From contig CM022673.1 of assembly GCA_012295275.1 (NCBI GenBank), forward strand, positions 7,887,811 through 7,949,810: a stretch of 62,000 bases of DNA, given 5' to 3'. Positions 46,254 through 59,760 of the stretch are shown here, piece after piece. This DNA comes from Chrysomallon squamiferum. Taxonomy: Eukaryota; Mollusca; Gastropoda; Neomphalida; Peltospiridae. A program made the position numbers and the translations under genes. How positions within the stretch are numbered: position 1 is the first letter of the stretch; each line of letters begins with the position of its first letter. Below the pieces are notes generated by a model. The model was not told the DNA's origin. It did not search any database and saw nothing but the letters and a program-made list of their open reading frames with translations.

Positions 46254-48287
46254 CTGCAAATAGAATCCCCCAATGTTATAAAAGCAGTGCAGAAATCCAT
46301 GAATATAGATTATCCACCGGCGCAATACAGACAAATGTCAAATCAGAATGTGTAAAAATAGACCGCTTGATATGTTTACATCAATAACATTTCACTTGGT
46401 GGGGCAGGTGGTAGGTAGGTTGGCAGTAAATAATCTTACAATGAAAAGAAACTGTTTAAAAAAAAAAAAAAAAAAAAAAAATTAAACTATTAAACTTTAA
46501 AAAAAAAAAAATGTATCAGCTTATTTATAAAAGTTTTACAAAAAAAAAATATGTTTTGTTAAAAAAATTATGTTTTTGCATGTAATTTTATCTTTGAGAA
46601 ATGGATAAAAGAGAAAAAGTGCATTTGTTTGTTTCTATTTTATTTAATATTATTTATTTTATATGAAGTTAGAAATATATATAGTAATAATAATAAACAA
46701 AATATACACGTTGTGATTGTCTGTTAAGATTATATCAACAAACAAGTTTCCATGTTTTCCAATGGAAAAAAAAAAAAACATTCAGCCATAGTATGAATAA
46801 TTTAGTTTGGAATTTAAGAAAAGAATACTGGCATTTGGTAACCATAACAATAATGTTTTTAAAATTATTTCATTTTTCAAAATTGACACAAAAAATTATT
46901 CATTACAATTATTAATAGAATCTCAAATACAGAGACGTTTTTAAAAGAATAATGCAACACTTCTGAGAAAAAAAAAATTTGTTATTAATATCATTATCAT
47001 AAAAAAATATCCATGTATAACAAACCATACACTTTTAAAAAATATATTAATCAAAACATCCTTCATTGTCATAATCTTCTTCATTTTCATCATCAACTTT
47101 ATTGTAATCATAATCAGCACAGCATAACAAAAATATATTTACCATTTAAAAACAATTACATTCATTATCATCACTATCAAAATAAAATAATGTGCAAAAG
47201 AAATATAAAAACAAAAAAAAAAAAAAAAAATCCAAAAAGAGAAGAAAAGAAGAAAAACAAAACGGAAAGAACGCAGCAGAGAGAGAGAGTGGGAAATTAA
47301 TCTGTTTGGAGAAACTTTTTAATTACCCTATCAGGGCCCATCTGATATATCTTGATAAGTTGCCAGTCAGGAGAGAGAAAGTAAACACTTGTGGAAAATG
47401 GCTATTCTTGGCTCAAACCGATATTCTCAGAGGCTATTTCAGATTTCATTTCACCAGGATGAGCTCTTCAAATCAATGGCTATTTTCAGCACCCACATTT
47501 ATCGATTCACTTTGCTTCAGTAAAAACACGCAAAAACATGTCCTACTTTGATATGACTCAATATTTTCATTTCGTCTCATCGTGACTAGCTGTCATTTGC
47601 AATAATAGAAAATAATTTTGCAAAGAATCTCAAGGAACTTGAAAAGAAACATTTCTATGACTTTTGCAATGTATGTCAAAAAACCTTTTATTTCATACAG
47701 TGTTGACAAAAAAAAAATAACAATAATGGTAAGAATAATGTTTTTTTCTAATTAAAAAATAAAAGATTGGAATTAAAACATACTTATTTTGAAAGACAAC
47801 AACAAATGGTTTATTTTCTTTATGCTGGTAGTAGGAGGATGACAATAAAAAAGAACCCCAAAAATACTATTTAATTTCCATAGTACACCAGAAATGTCTC
47901 TGAATTATGATACAAGACAAAAATAATTTTAAAAATAAAAATAATAACAGTTTTGATTCCTTGAATTTAGTCTTGTAATAAATGTGGCACTGAATTATTT
48001 TTCATAGGTGTGTGTGGTTTGCATGTTTGTGTTATATGTGTGTGTGTTCTTGTGTCTATGGGAGGGTGTGAATGTTTGTGTGTGAGTTTGTGGGTTGGTT
48101 TTGTGCGTAAAAATATCTTATATTGAGTTATTAGGTGATAATTATACGATTATGTTTGAAAAGATATCCAGCTGCCACCAAACAATGAGCTTTTTTTCTT
48201 TTTTTTTATTGATCAGCGGCAAGGATTCTTTTATATATGAACTTCCCACCTAACACAGTACTACAGTCAAATTATCTGCTAATGATG
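46254..48287 (-). other. Probable intron or upstream region of the minus-strand gene
   Basis: Poly-A runs (46,456-46,511; 47,213-47,230) and AT-rich unique sequence. Moderately complex sequence at 47,300-47,530 has no recognised function. Confidence 0.4.
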
Positions 48288-49100
48288 TACCGTATATACT
48301 TGTGTATAAGTCGAATTTTTGGGAGACTATATTAAGGTAATATTTTGGGGATCAACTTATACATAGATAATGCTTTTGTAGCTGTTTCTGAAGAGTCGCC
48401 ATTTTGACTATTTTTTGCTACGGGATGCATCTAAAATAATCGCGGTCTTTCAGCTTTTCAAAAATATAATTTTATCATATAAAAATTTTTGAAAAATTAA
48501 ATAACAAAACCAAATATGAATGTAAAACATGATATTCTTCCGTTTAATGACATAAAAATACATTTTAAAGCAAGAAAACCGTCAGTACAGCGTTATGCCT
48601 TACGGCGTCTTGCAATGATCAAGGAATGCAGACTTCTCTGCCAAATTGCACTAAATATCGGTCCTAATTTCATAAACAAAACTCACTTGTTTAATTGTAA
48701 AGAATTTGGTGAAATAATATTGCAATCGTCATTAATATCCACTACTGACAAATTTTGTAAATCATAGAACGGCTAAATATAACGGTAAGTTAGGTCTCCA
48801 TGTTAGACCTATTACATTAAAGAGATACTATTTATGATACATTTAGGCTATAGCTCGTGTAATACATGCATTTACATTATTATGGTATGTTTGTGCATGT
48901 TACAGCTCGTGCAAGTTATGTTACAGTAGGCGTACAATGTAGGCCTTCATGGCACTGTCACACTGGTCTAAAAATAGTGACGGTGCCTGGAATCTACAGT
49001 CGACTTATACACAAGTAATACCTAAAATGATGCAATTTTTGGTCTTAAAATACACATCGACTTATACATAAGGTCGCCTTGTACACAAGTATATACGGTA
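48288..49100. mobile_element. TA-flanked terminal-inverted-repeat element (MITE-like, ~813 bp)
   Basis: The left end reads TA-CCGTATATACTTGTGTA. The right end is its reverse complement followed by TA, giving 17 perfect terminal bases that extend imperfectly (..TAAGTCGA / ..CAAGGCGA). The TA on each side fits the TA target duplication of the Tc1/mariner/pogo superfamily. The motif CGACTTATAC recurs near the right end (49,001 and 49,058), as CAACTTATAC at 48,353, and inverted near the left end, so subterminal repeats are present. The interior has an 83-codon open frame (48,516-48,767) with no transposase motif that I recognise. The element is therefore probably non-autonomous. Assignment to pogo-like elements is inference. 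Confidence 0.8.
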
Positions 49101-49609
49101 ACTAGCTTCTATAATGGTACACATAGTTGTTAAAAAAAATCATTACCATTTAATCATTTTTATTATTTAATAATCTTTAGCTTTTAGTCTCTCTTGTAAT
49201 TTTTATTTTATTTTATTTTATTTTATTTTATTTTTGATTTTACTCCATTTAATATTTTTCTTCTTTTCCTTAGATTTATAAAAGTGAATTTAAAAATGTA
49301 CTTTTAACAACTAATTGAATGACTTTATTTCATATTATCAAATAACAATAAAAACTCAATTTTTATTTCATGTTTTATGGAATATGTGCCTGTAATAAAA
49401 CCCAAGTGTTATTTTATATACCCTTCAACAGTGTGTTATACAGATTACATTAAAATATGAATTATAATGAAGTCATACTAAAAAGTGTAAATTAATTGTT
49501 GAAAACCATTAAAAGCATGGATTAACAGAATAATAGCATCAACAACAATAATAACTAACAGTAATATAACATAATAACAACAGTAATATAATCAGTTACT
49601 GTGATTATT
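49101..49609. other. AT-rich non-coding stretch
   Basis: (TTTTA)n at 49,206-49,232 and AAT-type runs. No gene seen. Confidence 0.7.
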
Positions 49610-50090
49610 ATTATTATTATCAATATTATTAAGACCAAAGTCTTACCTCTTAAGTATTCAAACCATGTTCACCTATATTAATTTCAAGATGATCACATCT
49701 TAACCAAAACAATTCATTATCCTCTATTTAATCCTTCCATTCAGTATAAAGTATATTATTTATTTATTATATTATTATTGTTATTATTTTTAACACCACT
49801 GAATATTTAAGCTGTACTTACCTATATTAATTTCAAGATGATTGTATTTTAACTGAAACAGTACATTACCTCATGTTTACTTCTTTAAAAAGTATATTAT
49901 CATTATTTTTATTACTATTATTACTATAACTATTATTATTTATTATTATTATTATTATTATTAACACTACAGAATATCTATTTTACTTTTTTTACTTCTT
50001 TAGTATTTAAGCAGTAATTTCAAGATGATCATATTTTTAAACAAAACAGTTCATTACCTCCTGTTTACTTCTTTCATTCAGTGAGAAGTA
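49610..50090 (-). repeat. Three-copy 150-190-bp tandem repeat
   Basis: ATTTCAAGATGATCATATTT followed by TTAAC..AAACAGTTCATTACCTC starts at 49,681, 49,830 and 50,017. Length differences come from expansion of internal (ATT)n. Earlier bases (CTTACCTATATTA) are shared by copies 1 and 2. Confidence 0.8.
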
Positions 50091-53000
50091 AGACAAACAG
50101 GAAAATAGGTCTATTTTTTTTTTCTCTTCATATATATTTTTAACCACGTTTACAAAAACAAACAGTTGGGCTACATCCCAGAAGATACAGTCTTTGTGTT
50201 AATGTTAGATGTATTTATAGTTCTAGATGGTTATGGTATCAAGAGTGTTTTGGGGGTTATTATTCTATAACATAGTTTGTGTAATAATTTATGTCAGTAT
50301 GTAACACTGATGAATGTACTATATTTCTCTAGTATTTGTAAAAAAATAATAATATATATGTGTGTGTATATATATATATATATCTATATAGATAGATAGA
50401 AATAGACAGATTTCAAATAATAATAATAATAACAATAATAGAAAAAAACAAATAAATTAGACAAAATTATATATGTGTGTTTGTGTGTCTATGTGTGTTT
50501 GTGTGTAAAATGGAATAAATAATACAAATTGGGATAACACATGTTTCTAGATAGTAAGTATTTCAAAGAAAACAACAATGTCAAATTAAGCCCAACAGTC
50601 TACTGTAAAATGTTAAAATGTAAACATTTATCCTACTATTTTTTAATAAGGTCAAACAAATTTTTTAAATTCTGAATTATAACTATGAATACCTTAGCTA
50701 CAGTAGGGTTTCTTCTTCTATTTTTTATTTTCTTTATTTTTATTTTTTATTTTTTATTTTTTAGCAATAAAAATCATTATAAACTTCATTAATAATTTAA
50801 CTAAAATTATATGATGAATATATTTCTAGCAAAACAAATTTTAATGACAAATAAGCTAATTCGGGACAGAGACAAGTTTAAACATTGATTACAATTTTTC
50901 CATATTTGTTTCTAATTTTAGTTTATTCTATTTTTATTTTATTTTTTTTTTTTTTTTTTTTTTATCTTGTTACAATTTGTGCTGAGAATGAGATGCTCAA
51001 ACAACAAACTGACAATCATGCTAATTCATGGCATCAAACTTGAGAGTCATTTGTGGGCATAACATACAGACTGCTTGTTGCTGATGGTTATTTAGAATTT
51101 AAAAAAAAAAAAAGAAGCATAAATTAATTTGTTAGTGACCTTTAGGTTTGTAGTGTGAAGCACAAATCAAATAACATTTTTATCTAAATAACAAAAGTAT
51201 GTAACAGGATTTTTGATTAAGCTAGATATAAATCATTTGTTTAGTTATGTAATACAGACTTAATAAAGCTAGTTTAGGAACTAAGTGATTCACAAGTTGA
51301 CAAGCAAGAAAACAAAATGAAAGCATGTCACAAATTGCTCACAAGCATTTCTCAATTTCTGACATGTGCATGATTACAACATTAAGAATATCACCTCCTA
51401 TCCAAGTATACCACCATTCTAGCCAAAAATAAACATATAGTCATGATGTGCTTTTTACTTATTAACATGCATATCAATTTCTGTGTGTGATCTAAATTAT
51501 TAAAGACAAAACTATTTCATTTTAGCACATTCAAATTTTGCATGTGGACAAAAAAAGTTCTGTTGTAATTTAGACAGACAGATCATGTTATAAATGAATG
51601 ATTGGATGAATAAAGATCTGTTTAACACCACCTCATTTAATATTAATGTGTCAATCATGTTTTATTATGTAATGATATATTTAGTACATATGAACTGCTG
51701 CCATTCCATGGGCGCCTTTTATTGATTTTCTGCAATGGATTTATTATATGCACCATCCAACTGAAGGGAAAGCATATACCATGACTAATAAGCCAGATTT
51801 TTGACAATTAGATGAAACAATGATTAAGTAAGCTGTTCAAAAAAATAATAACATCTGTGAAAAGCAGAAGAGAACAAAAAAAAAAAAATAAATAAACAAA
51901 ATAAAAATGTTCAAAATGTCATTTAAATTAAATTTAATATGCGAGTAAAATTCAAAATTTAAATTTTAATGTTTTACTTTGGCTCTTGGCTATAATGTTC
52001 ATACTTTACATCATTTTTGGGAAAGGAAAAAAAAAAAAAAAAAAAAAAAAACCTTGTTTGTTTAAGGATTTCTTATATTGATCAACCTGCAAAGTTTATG
52101 TGACAAGCACACAACTCTTTTGGTACAAAAATGCTCTCAGTTCTGCATGCAACATATTTGTCATAAAACATATGCCAGGAAACACAGCATCAAAACAGCA
52201 GTGTATCTGCACCCAGATGATTACTACTATAACTGTTATTCCTGAGCCGTCTTAGAAATATTTTCTAACACTAACCTACTCTACATCTATAAACAGCAAA
52301 GAAATAGCCTTTAGGAATATTATAATTGTCTTTCCTGGTTATTTTAAGTATACCTCTAGGGTGCAGACAAAGTCACAAAGACACTTAACATCCAAATGAT
52401 TTGCTTTTTTCAGTTTTGTTTACATTTTTCTGTTATTCGGCAGACCTCACAATATTCATATGCAAGTCAAGAATATGAATATTTTCATGTTTGCGGGCAT
52501 ACAACAAATCTGAACAAAAAAATGGTCTGGTCTTTTTCCTCTATGTTTATTTACTGATGTTTTTCATTATTTCCACACTTTATTATAATAAACACTCTAG
52601 AACTTGGATCTTCTTAATTTTTCATATTTCTGGTTCCACAAACCAAACTGCCTGCCAAACAAACTCTAATACAGACTGACTCCCATTATGACACAAGTGA
52701 AAAATGGCTTTAACATGACAGTAGACAACATAAATAAATAAATGATTTAGGTGTATGTAAGAAAAAGGCAAATGAATCTTACTTGCATAAATCAGGTTCA
52801 GGTGGCTGTATTTTTAAAACACTGTACAATAAATTACCATGTAAAAGACTAATACACTGACATTTTCTCAAAATTTAGCTGCAAGTAGATATACTGCAAG
52901 AATAACTAAATCAAACAAGCATTTTTGCAAGGTTAAACGTAAATGAACTGTAATTATTATTTTGTTTTATTTATTCTACATTATATTATTTTTTACAAAT

Positions 53001-53428
53001 AAGAAGACACCAATTTATATAATAGCAACATAAAATAACTGATTTACAATAACTAGTGACACCAGAGCAGTATGATAGCTTCTAATGTTCGTCATAACAT
53101 TACGTCATTTATTTAGTTCATTTGTTTCCTTTTTTTTTACTATTTTTTATTATTTTTTTTTTTTATATATATAATTATGGAAGATCCACCTAATATAAGG
53201 TCTAAATTTGTATGTATTAGTATACTTTCACGTGTTTTTCATTTGTAATTACCATAATAAAACTTATTTGTAATAATAAAGTAATAAGTTCATGATATAA
53301 TTATGTCAAATCTACTATTTCTCTTTCTTTATTGCTCATAATGAAATTAAAAAATAAATAAATGAACAAAAATGGTTAAACTTGGTAAATCTTTTCAAAT
53401 TTGAAATAAGTAAAGGCTTACATGGTGT

Positions 53429-53460
<32 letters not shown>

Positions 53461-54673
53461 GATTGTACAAAATGGCATTGCAAAAAAAATGAAAAATAAC
53501 AGCCTCTATATAAGTCTGTGTATTCTAAATATTCTGACCTTTTCAAACTGTGGTTGCAAACAATGTTTATTATTATACTGTACTATATATCCATATTCAG
53601 TGTATTTTTCTTGTAACCAAAGCTACTGTATATACATTTTGTACATTTTCAAATGATTCTTTTACTCAACAATTTAAATAATCTTTTCTAATAATAAAGT
53701 ATAACAACAAAAAACAGTGTCTGCAAAGCTTTTTGTAGTTTGCTGCTTTTTACATTTCTGTTTCAAATGACATTATGATGATAACCACAAAAGAAAAATG
53801 GCAGTATCTGTATATCCTCAGTTATTTTATTTTCATAACATCATCAAAGTCTGGTCAACAGAAAAAAAAAAAATACTACTGAGGTTAATAGATATGTACT
53901 AAATGTGCACAAGCCTCCATTAATGGCACTGTTGATACAGTTAATAACAGAATGTTCATTGAAAGAACATATATAAACATTAATATGTCAAATTCCAGCA
54001 AATATTCACAGTATTTACTCATCAAATCATTCAACAAATTTATCCATCAAAGCAGGTTTTTTAAAATTAATACATTAGTTTACTTAACAAAGACATTGTA
54101 TAAGAGTGAATCAAATGTCTTATTTTCAGTATACTTTACATTTTAATGAGGATAACATGCAATTACACTGAGGGTAAACTGTAAACTGTAATTTCCTCCC
54201 TTGTTTTTACACACCATTGTAACAATGGCAACTTGTTTTACGTTAAACAGTTATTTTCGCCTCTATTCCTATAACCATACAAAAATGATGACTAGATTTG
54301 TTAATATTTTTATTTAATATTCAAAATTAATCTTTAGGTGTGGGTTTACCAGATCCTTCATAAAACACGATTGGTCCCTGCAGATGAGCTAAATTGATAA
54401 TTTTGTTTACATTGCAGGAAATGTATATAGGGTCTAAAAACCTGTTCAGCCCAGAACTAAAATATATTTACGTATACAAATTAATGCGTAACTGACAAAA
54501 TGGTATTATTTATAAACACATTTCCACGACAAACTCTAGTAGGCGAGCCTTTGCTTGACAGTTTTACGGTATTAGTTATTGTGGGTCAACAAACATATTA
54601 ATAAAATCAGCAATTTGCCAGTGTTGACAGATTCAAATCTAAAACTGATTTAAAACAATACAAAAATATTTAC
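50091..54673. other. AT-rich non-coding stretch, probable first intron
   Basis: Contains (AT)n near 50,365, poly-T (50,942-50,963; 53,432-53,460), poly-A (52,028-52,051) and unique AT-rich sequence. The ORFs at 52,491-52,679 and 53,459-53,656 have no supporting context. Confidence 0.55.
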
Positions 54674-54780
54674 CTATCAGATACTGCAAATTTGTTGTAC
54701 CGGAATAAATACGTCAAAATGCTCTTGTATATATTATGATACACAACCTTGTTACACCAACTTCGCCATTACATAGGTCA
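54674..54780 (-). other. Possible non-coding leader exon of the minus-strand gene
   Basis: The minus strand ends here with CTGATAG|GTAAATATT, a good 5' splice site, and there is a promoter-like set of motifs just upstream. The interval holds only short upstream ORFs (for example ATGGCGAAGTTGGTGTAA). Joined to the 3' splice site at 46,254 it would give an untranslated first exon and an intron of about 8.4 kb. The transcription start is not known, so the right boundary is approximate. Confidence 0.35.
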
Positions 54781-54801
54781 TGTGACTAGGTTTTCGCCAA
54801 T
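54777..54801. promoter_or_regulatory. Promoter-like motif pair: CATGTGAC E-box and CCAAT box
   Basis: GGTCATGTGAC (54,777-54,787) is a bHLH-ZIP type E-box. CGCCAATCG (54,795-54,803) contains a CCAAT box, normally bound by NF-Y. The pair lies in a patch (about 54,700-54,830) with CpG dinucleotides, unlike the AT-rich flanks. Orientation is not determined by these motifs alone. Confidence 0.4.
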
Positions 54802-56076
54802 CGCAAGCTCGGTTCTGCAAAGCTAAAAATAATTTCCCTTTTCTCTAAGGATGTAGTCTGAGTCTAAAAATAGACTTAGGCATAACTGTTGTTCATTGGA
54901 TTATGTCAGTCCAGCAAATGGTGCAGTGATTGATGAAAGCTGGATACATATATGTTTATATTTGGAGATTTAAAATAAATGAATATCATAAGGTCATATA
55001 TAATTTAAAATGTTAGTTTTCATAATAAATCAAATTTTTTTATTTTGTGGTTTTAATAACAGATCGGAAAATATCGATTAACGTACAACGGCCGTTTTCA
55101 GTACCATTTACATCGACCCATATTTGTAACATAAATAAAGCAACACTTGTGAATGGGAGCCTGTTGCCAAGGAGCGCACATCCAGACGGTCGATACCCGA
55201 TGTGGAACAAGTTAAAACAATATGTTTCTTAATCTTTGCAGTATAGTTTTTGTCCTTGACAATTTAACATTAAAATTTTACAAAAAAATAAAAATAAAAA
55301 ATAAGATTAGCGCGCGCTTCGGTAATCAATTTTATCTCCAGACATGGCTCTTTTTATTTCATTTACGATAAAAGTATTTTACATTAATACGTTCCTAAAA
55401 TAAATTTTCATTTCAAAATTATACATTCTGCTGCAATTATTTAAATTACTTCCGATATGTATTTATAATACATAATTTTAATTTTGCTCTTGGCAAACAT
55501 ACACAACTGCCAAAGAAACTGCACCTGTGATAAATAATACTCTTATTCCAAAAGTAAAATCATATATGGCAATCTCTATATCTATAGGTTTTATATTAAC
55601 ATTGCATTTTATACATTATTCATCTATAATATTTCTAATAATATAACACAAAAAATTAATATTACAGACAGCTCAAATAATAATAATAATAACAACAATA
55701 AAAAGCCATATCAGAGTAATTGATTTATTACTATTATTTATTTATTTATTTTGATGTCAATAAATATATGAATACATAGGCACTGTAATTATTCGGTTTT
55801 TAAATGGTTACTATGCAACGAGATAAAGTGTTAAAATAATTATCAATATTCATGTTCACACACACAGTATCACATTACTTTTTTCAATCTTCATCTTTTT
55901 AAGACACTTTGTATTGTCCACCGTGCTTTAATTCCTTCTCACTAATGGAATGGATAAAATAATAGAAATATATTCATTAACATTACTATTTTCATACAGA
56001 GTTTCTTTAAGAAGATGGCACGATAATAAATATATAAATTTTAATTAATTATTTAATTGATTAATTAATTATTAAC

Positions 56077-56147
56077 AGTAGTAGTAGTAGTAGTAGTAGT
56101 AGTAACAGGAGTAGTAATACTAGTAGTAGAAGTAGTAGTAGTAGTAA
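56077..56147. repeat. (AGT)n microsatellite
   Basis: Imperfect AGT triplets. Confidence 0.9.
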
Positions 56148-56998
56148 ATCCTCTAAATCCATATGTTTTGTTCGTAATAAACCGCTACTATATGTTCATT
56201 ATAGGATCATATTCTAACTGTATGCCAGCAAAGGTCAACGTAAAAACACAGTTGTTGAAATACAAAGAGTCGTGATTCTGTATTTGACAGTGTGTATTGT
56301 CGATGTACAGCTTATAAAGATTACGTATCTGAATTTACGATTAAACAAATGCAGTAGCCAGGTGCAGTATGTATGTGCGCGTTTTCCGTCCCGGCTGAAG
56401 GTTTATCAAAAAATCGTAGTGGTCTTCCGGCTTCTGAAAACAGTAGGCCATAGCGTGACGGCAGAGGGTTATGTCTCTTATTATATTAATGGATTTTATC
56501 TACATGTATTTAAAATGAATTTAGGATATGCTTAAATGATAGATCGCTTCCTTCATTATACATGTATAAAGTTTTTTGTTTTTTTTTCGTTACAAAGACA
56601 TGAAATATACAGGTTTCCCAGTCTGACTTGCTAGCTCGCTGTCTGTCTGGCTATCTTTCTGTCTCGTTTATATAAAAATACTATTTAAATACTGATTAAC
56701 AAAATTGATGTTGATTAATAATATTAATAGTTTTTAATGACAGATGGATGTAATTAATTAAAGTTTTACAAATGGTTAACATATTTAATACCGCACATTC
56801 GCATATTAGAATAATTAAATCTGCTTAATGACTGGTTGATATAAATAAATGACTCAATGTCATTACATTCAATCTTATTTAGATTTTTTGAAAATAATAA
56901 TAATAAAAATTAAAAATTATAATATAAAATTTATTTGTTTTCTTTTACAAACCCTTTTATTAATTTCTTTGTTTTCATCTTTTCATTAGTTTTTATAC

Positions 56999-57000
<2 letters not shown>

Positions 57001-57041
<41 letters not shown>

Positions 57042-57043
57042 TT
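57001..57043. repeat. (TTA)n microsatellite
   Basis: About 14 TTA units; a complementary (AAT)n run follows at 57,109-57,139, so the two could pair. Confidence 0.95.
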
Positions 57044-57107
57044 TAAGTACATAGATTAATATAATATTATAACTCTAATAAACAGCAACAAAAAAAAATG
57101 AAAGCAA

Positions 57108-57142
<35 letters not shown>

Positions 57143-57881
57143 GAACAAAAATAAAGTCTATTAGAGAATTTATAATTGATCTGGTCAAAAACAGAAAGCA
57201 AAAATAGCATATAGATGATTTTGAAAGAAGAAAAAAATAATAATAAAGAAATAAAGAAAAAAAGAAAAGGGGGAAAAAAAAAAAAAGAAAAAGAAAATTG
57301 AAACGAAAACGGGATTACTCAACCAGATTGCTGGTTTTAAGGTTAATTCATTCGATTACGTTGGATTCTGACAGCCATATTATTGCCGCTATACTTTTTT
57401 CTCTCAAATATTTGATCCTGTAATACGCATTCAGAAATATTTGTTTTCAATTATAGTAATAAAGTGATTATTTTTAACGTTTAGTACAAACGTACTCAGC
57501 ATGGAACTAAAATAGTGATGGATTTCAGAATCAAATCTCTTCAGTGACTCATTTGATTTTTAATTTTGTTATTGCCAGTGCCACACATTTTTTTTTACTT
57601 TATATATAAAGGTTATTTGATGTTTGTTGGAATAGAGGAGGGTTGTTTCTTTATTGATCATTCATCGTTATCAAATTCCATGTTGGAAATATAATTACTA
57701 TTGAAATTAAAATATGCGTTGGCATCGCTAAACAAATATCCAGTGATTTATTTATTTAATTTGTGTATAACCGTGTAACCTGCAAGCCATCGTGATACCG
57801 TATTAACTGATAAAATATCGTGTTTCGCTTTATTTCACATCATTTTGCGCGACATTGTTTTTCGAAGGAGGTGATCACGAT

Positions 57882-57936
57882 TTTAGACTGGCACCACATC
57901 GTATTTTCGCCACGTAAGGATTAAAACCAGTCTAAA
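57882..57936. repeat. Inverted repeat in a CpG-containing patch
   Basis: TTTAGACTGG (57,882-57,891) and CCAGTCTAAA (57,927-57,936) are perfect 10-bp arms around 35 bases. Around it ATCGTGTTTCGC, ATCGTATTTTCGCC and ACGATGCGAAAAC are related direct and inverted words. Confidence 0.65.
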
Positions 57937-58299
57937 TATACATTCTAACACGATGCGAAAACCCACGCACAATGTTAATCCTCTGGAGGAACAATGTCTG
58001 AATGACTGAGCCAACATGGTCACTTACTAATTAATCAGAGTAAATGCAGCTGACATTTGAAAAAGAAATAGACTTTAATAGTTCTTTACAAACGGTTGGA
58101 TAGTTGTTTTCCTTTTCGTGAAATTTTAGCTTAAATTCAATGTTTTTTTTTTTCGCATGCTTTTAAATTCACTGAAGTCTTCCAAAGAAAATTATATAAT
58201 TAAATTTAATGCCGTACAATATTAAAAATGTGTGTGATTTTTTTTTCTTCTAGAAATTACAATAATTAACCTGACAACCGTTAATGGTGGTGTCGAAAT

Positions 58300-59640
58300 G
58301 CGGCGAACTGTTATTTAGTTGTTTTTGTAGGATTTTCTTTCTATTTTAATTTTTAATTTTTTTAATTATTTATTTTATTTTATTTATTAATTAATTATTA
58401 TTGTTGTTGTTGTTGTATTTATTATTATTTTTTGTTATTGTTGTTGATCTTAAATAAATTAATTTAAGCAACTAATTGTTTATATAACAGTAGTAAATAG
58501 GTATAAACTTTACAAAATGGAAAGCTGTATTGCTTTCGTTCAGTAAACACGATATATTGACTTGTGTAATTATAGATATGTATGTATGTATGTATGTTGC
58601 CTGCATGTATGTACATCAGATTTAATTTGTATAATTATTTATGTATCTTACGAGTTGTACTGAATGTTTTCATTGCATCTAAATCCTGCTATTTATGACC
58701 AAACTCACAGGAACTAAATACATCAGTTAAGTGACATAGATACTTGCATATTTATGTACAGATATGTTTTATGTACGCATGTTTGTGTGTGTCTGTTTTC
58801 TAATTTTAGAAATATTGCCGATAGAAACATCATAATTATTGAAACCGATACACTGTACGTGTTATCGTTTATATATTATTAACAGCAGAAGAATTTTTCA
58901 TTATTAATGTTGCTATTTTCATCCGAACTTTGCTGTGCCCCGCGGTTATCTCCGGATGAAAACAAAATCTCAAAGATTTTCTTACTTTTATTTCTCATTT
59001 TATGGGTTTTTGTTGTTTTTCCCTCAAAGTCGTTCTCTTCTTCTTTCTTTCTTTCTTTCTTTAAAGATTTATTATTAGTTGTATTAGAGGGGATTTTGGT
59101 TTAATTATTTGTTTATTTTTTTCTTTTTTTTCTTTAACTGTTCTTTATCGGCAGAATTAATGAAAACGTAAACAAGAAAAATAATTTAAAAAAGGAATAT
59201 TATTTTACAAGATAAACCATGGTAACCATATAAATTTAGTAGAGATTTACATTGCGTTTGCTGGTGATTAGCTATATACTAAAAAACAAAAAAACAAAAA
59301 AAAAAAAATAACAACTGTAGTGCAAGAATAAACTATTAATAAAACAGAACCCCAAAACACACACACACACAAAAAAAAAAGAAAAAAAAAAAAAAAGAAG
59401 AAATTTTGCTTGTTCAGCTTTATACCGAAGAACTGATTGCCGCTGTAAAAGAGAATTAAGTGTGGAAATGGTTCAAACACACACACAAACACATACATAT
59501 ACTTCCTCAGATCGTAGTCTTCGATATTTTTTTCCAGACGTATTTTATTTTGCTTTATTATCACATTTGTTTTATCATTAAATTTGTTATAACAGAATGT
59601 ATATATCCACCCATCCATCCATCCAACATTCATTATTTTA
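58300..59640. other. T-rich and A-rich non-coding stretch
   Basis: (TTG)n near 58,400, TATG repeats near 58,576, CTTT repeats near 59,043, poly-A near 59,285 and 59,375, and (CCAT)n near 59,607. ACCATGGT followed by AACC (59,216-59,226) is a half-match to an RFX X-box. Confidence 0.6.
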
Positions 59641-59655
59641 TTTTATCTTATTTAT

Positions 59656-59657
<2 letters not shown>

Positions 59658-59699
<42 letters not shown>

Positions 59700-59760
59700 A
59701 TTATTATTATTTATTTATTTATTTATTTTATTTTATTTTATTTTATTTTATTTATTTATT
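59658..59760. repeat. (GTT)n-(ATT)n-(TTTA)n-(TTTTA)n compound repeat
   Basis: Fourteen GTT units pass into ATT, TTTA and TTTTA repeats. Three overlapping open frames across it are artefacts. Confidence 0.95.

Larger units (their letters stand above)
54831..57850. other. Upstream intergenic-type sequence
   Basis: AT-rich, but with more CpG than the 1-46 kb part, including patches at 55,060-55,210 and 56,360-56,470. The 61- and 87-codon open frames there have no splice support and are not recognised. (AGT)n, (ATT)n and (AAT)n triplet runs occur. Confidence 0.5.
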
